NCBI RefSeq assembly: GCF_000353285.1
Contig: NZ_KB731324.1
Span: 3,862,577-3,926,576 of the forward strand
DNA from: Leptolyngbya boryana PCC 6306
GTDB taxonomy: Bacteria > Cyanobacteriota > Cyanobacteriia > Leptolyngbyales > Leptolyngbyaceae
Direction of reading: 5' to 3'
Length of the DNA: 64,000 nt
Positions 62,485 to 64,000 of the stretch are shown piece by piece. Both the position numbers and the translations under genes were made by a program. Each line of letters opens with the position of its first letter. Positions within the stretch are counted from its first letter, which is position 1. Under the pieces are notes generated by a model, which was not told the DNA's origin, ran no database searches, and was given only the letters and a program-made list of their open reading frames with translations.

Positions 62485-63654
62485 CTATGGTTCGATCACA
62501 ACTTTCACTTGCAAGTTCGTCAATCCTGCAACGGGTTCACTGTTGTCTAGGCGAATTTTGACTTCTACGACTCGCGTATCGGTTTTATCGACCGGATCAG
62601 TGTTCAAAACTTCGTTCTTACGCACTTGTAAGCCAACGCGATCGACGGTTCCGGTGAGTTCTCCCGGAAAAGCAAACCCTGTGATTTTCGCACGTTGTCC
62701 CGGTTTTACTCGACGGATAAAATTCTCATCGATTTCAGCAACAACATACATCTGATTGGTGCGACCGAGATCCATGACTCCTTCATTTCCAACAACTTCG
62801 CCTGGATCGCTATGAATTTTCAAGACTTGACCTTCAGCAGGCGCACGGACGATCGCTTTATCTAAATCTGCTTTTGCTCGCTGAAAGTTTGCCATCGCAA
62901 CCTGTACGCCTGCTGCTGCTTGCTGTACATCGGTTGGGCGCACTTCGGCAACACTTTCTAACGTTTGCTTTGCCCCTTCAAACTCAAGCTGTGCTTGTGC
63001 GACCGCTGCGGAAGCTTGTTGTCGCTGTTTTTCTGTGGTGTCCAGAGCCAGCTTACGATTTCTCACCTCTGATTCGTTCACGGCTCCTTCTTTGAAGAGT
63101 GTCGAAAAGCGATCGTAATCCCACTTTGCTTTCTGAAATTCTGCATCGACTCGCGCATACTCTGCTTCTGCTTTCGGCAATTCTGCCTGTGCGCGCAGTA
63201 CAGTTGCCCGTTGAGCGTTGATATCGCCTCGTTTTGCTCCGGCTTGCACTTGTGCCAATCTCGATTCCGCTTCTTTGACTTGTGCTTCTGCCTGCATGGC
63301 AGTGGCTAACAGCGATTGGTAAGTATCGAGAACAGCTAAGGGCTGATTTGCTTTAACGTTTGCGCCTTCTTTGACTAAAACTCGTTCAATTCGCGATCCG
63401 CCAAATCCGCCCGCAGCAGACGCACTCGGAGCCGAAACTTTAATCACACCGCCTTCTGGCTCTAATCGTCCTAGTGCGCTGACTGCATCGGGTTGAGAGG
63501 ATGGTTCTTGCTGGGATGGGCTAGCAGACGATTGCGATGTGGGACGAAAAATTGAATAAGAGAAAATGCCAAAGCCAGTTAAAGCGAGTGCGATCGCAGA
63601 CCCAATCAACACCACGCGCGCACCACCAGGTTTCATCAGCGGTTTCAGACTCAC
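62485..63654 (-). CDS. devB: DevB-type periplasmic adaptor (HlyD family)
   Basis: 389 residues. GTG 63654 with SD TAGGAG 7 nt upstream supports this start over the ATG at 63636. One membrane anchor (VVLIGSAIALALTGFGIFSY), then HlyD/AcrA-type lipoyl halves (LEPEGGVIKVSAPSA and APAEGQVLKIHSDPGEVVGN) around a long coiled-coil hairpin (AEAQVKEAESRLAQVQAGAK, KQRQQASAAVAQAQLEFEGA), and a beta-barrel (MYVVAEIDENFIRRVKPGQR). Links DevCA to the outer-membrane channel. First gene of the operon. Confidence 0.93.
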   Translation of the reverse strand: MSLKPLMKPGGARVVLIGSAIALALTGFGIFSYSIFRPTSQSSASPSQQEPSSQPDAVSALGRLEPEGGVIKVSAPSASAAGGFGGSRIERVLVKEGANVKANQPLAVLDTYQSLLATAMQAEAQVKEAESRLAQVQAGAKRGDINAQRATVLRAQAELPKAEAEYARVDAEFQKAKWDYDRFSTLFKEGAVNESEVRNRKLALDTTEKQRQQASAAVAQAQLEFEGAKQTLESVAEVRPTDVQQAAAGVQVAMANFQRAKADLDKAIVRAPAEGQVLKIHSDPGEVVGNEGVMDLGRTNQMYVVAEIDENFIRRVKPGQRAKITGFAFPGELTGTVDRVGLQVRKNEVLNTDPVDKTDTRVVEVKIRLDNSEPVAGLTNLQVKVVIEP

Positions 63655-63811
63655 AACGGAACTCCTAGCTTATGGTAAGCAAGAAAAAAGAACGGGAGCG
63701 AAGTTCTTCTATTATGAACCAATTATTACTGAATATGAAGAATTTAACAGCAAACTTCTGTTGCCCCCATTCTCCCAACTTGCAACCCTTTGAGGACTGC
63801 GATAAAACCGA

Positions 63812-64000
63812 TTACCGAGGTTCCATCGTTGGCATTTGTTCAGGTGAGATCGCGATCGCAACGGTGCGATCTTTTCGTCTGACTTGGACATTTAATCTGC
63901 CATGAATTCCGGCTTCATCGACCTGTTGTTGAATCATTTTGACTTGTTGAACAGGCTGATCGTTAATCATTTCAATCACGTCTCCGGCACGGAGTCCAGC
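63812..64000 (-). CDS. HtrA/DegQ-type serine protease, C-terminal end (runs off the window)
   Basis: The last 62 codons before a TAA at 63812-63814, in a frame open to the window edge. The product ends AGLRAGDVIEMINDQPVQQV and later RLNVQVRRKDRTVAIAISPE, the second half of a PDZ domain with the usual GL-AGD-I--(N/I)-P pattern, followed by a short tail QMPTMEPR. Cyanobacterial HhoA/HhoB/HtrA proteases end with a single PDZ domain like this. Protease domain lies outside the window, so the class is inferred from PDZ type. It is 157 bp upstream of devB on the same strand. Confidence 0.8.
   Translation of the reverse strand, partial: AGLRAGDVIEMINDQPVQQVKMIQQQVDEAGIHGRLNVQVRRKDRTVAIAISPEQMPTMEPR

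Overview
The window is chromosomal-type DNA from a cyanobacterium, most likely a filamentous, Leptolyngbya-like one. The octamer GCGATCGC (HIP1) is scattered through almost every gene. Several genes are cyanobacterial markers: ndhL, the carboxysome shell gene ccmP, an SLH-domain iron-uptake porin, DUF2358, DUF3007 and DUF6439 proteins, a cyanoexosortase with an HpsJ-like partner, a CyRepA1-type replication protein and a devBCA exporter. No heterocyst-specific locus other than the widespread devBCA type is seen, so filament type is inference.

Layout. 1-3.75 kb: a pbpC/alpha-2-macroglobulin operon (edge-truncated). 4.2-12.4 kb: housekeeping genes (M50 protease, pdxH, glk, a ferredoxin/metallo-beta-lactamase protein with DUF2358, a methyltransferase, a serine hydrolase with ddl), plus one 213-bp MITE. 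12.4-14.6 kb: an AT-rich accessory pocket with an AbiJ-like putative defence gene beside an intronless tRNA-Leu(UAA). 14.9-16.2 kb: ndhL-DUF3007-trpA. 16.6-22.7 kb: exopolysaccharide export, consisting of an SLH/SLBB export protein followed by a Wzc-like tyrosine kinase gene that an IS110-family element has cut in two. 22.9-40.1 kb: alpha-amylase, porin, M1 aminopeptidase, glycogen phosphorylase divergent from phosphoglucomutase, a YkuD-like protein, a TPR protein, a WecG-type glycosyltransferase, a pentapeptide-repeat protein and ccmP. 40.3-46.2 kb: a compact operon for a CuA-less alternative terminal oxidase (two DUF2231 proteins, subunits II, I and III, a GMC oxidoreductase). 46.2-49.3 kb: hpsJ-like, cyanoexosortase and S15 hydrolase genes. 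49.5-55.2 kb: a plasmid-like replication module (CyRepA1, a second Rep-like protein, a 651-bp divergent spacer with repeated hairpins) ending at a second MITE copy. 55.3-64 kb: a MalK-type ATPase, asnS, a VapBC-like pair, hrcA, devBCA and the tail of an HtrA-type protease.

The genes form a few functional groups: glycogen and sugar turnover (amylase, glgP, pgm, glk), envelope building and remodelling (pbpC, ddl, serine hydrolase, YkuD-like, export proteins, exosortase, devBCA), and respiration/photosynthesis (ndhL, oxidase operon, ccmP).

The most notable signals are these. (1) The IS110 element can be placed precisely: removing 19889-21575 restores the kinase reading frame. Its upstream non-coding segment carries two short guide-like matches, one to the element's own right end and one to the target, as expected of a bridge RNA. 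(2) The CyRepA1 module has a spacer containing two hairpins with the same 8-nt loop and different, base-paired stems, a candidate origin. (3) The oxidase has a cysteine-free subunit II and an A2-type subunit I, co-linear with a GMC oxidoreductase.
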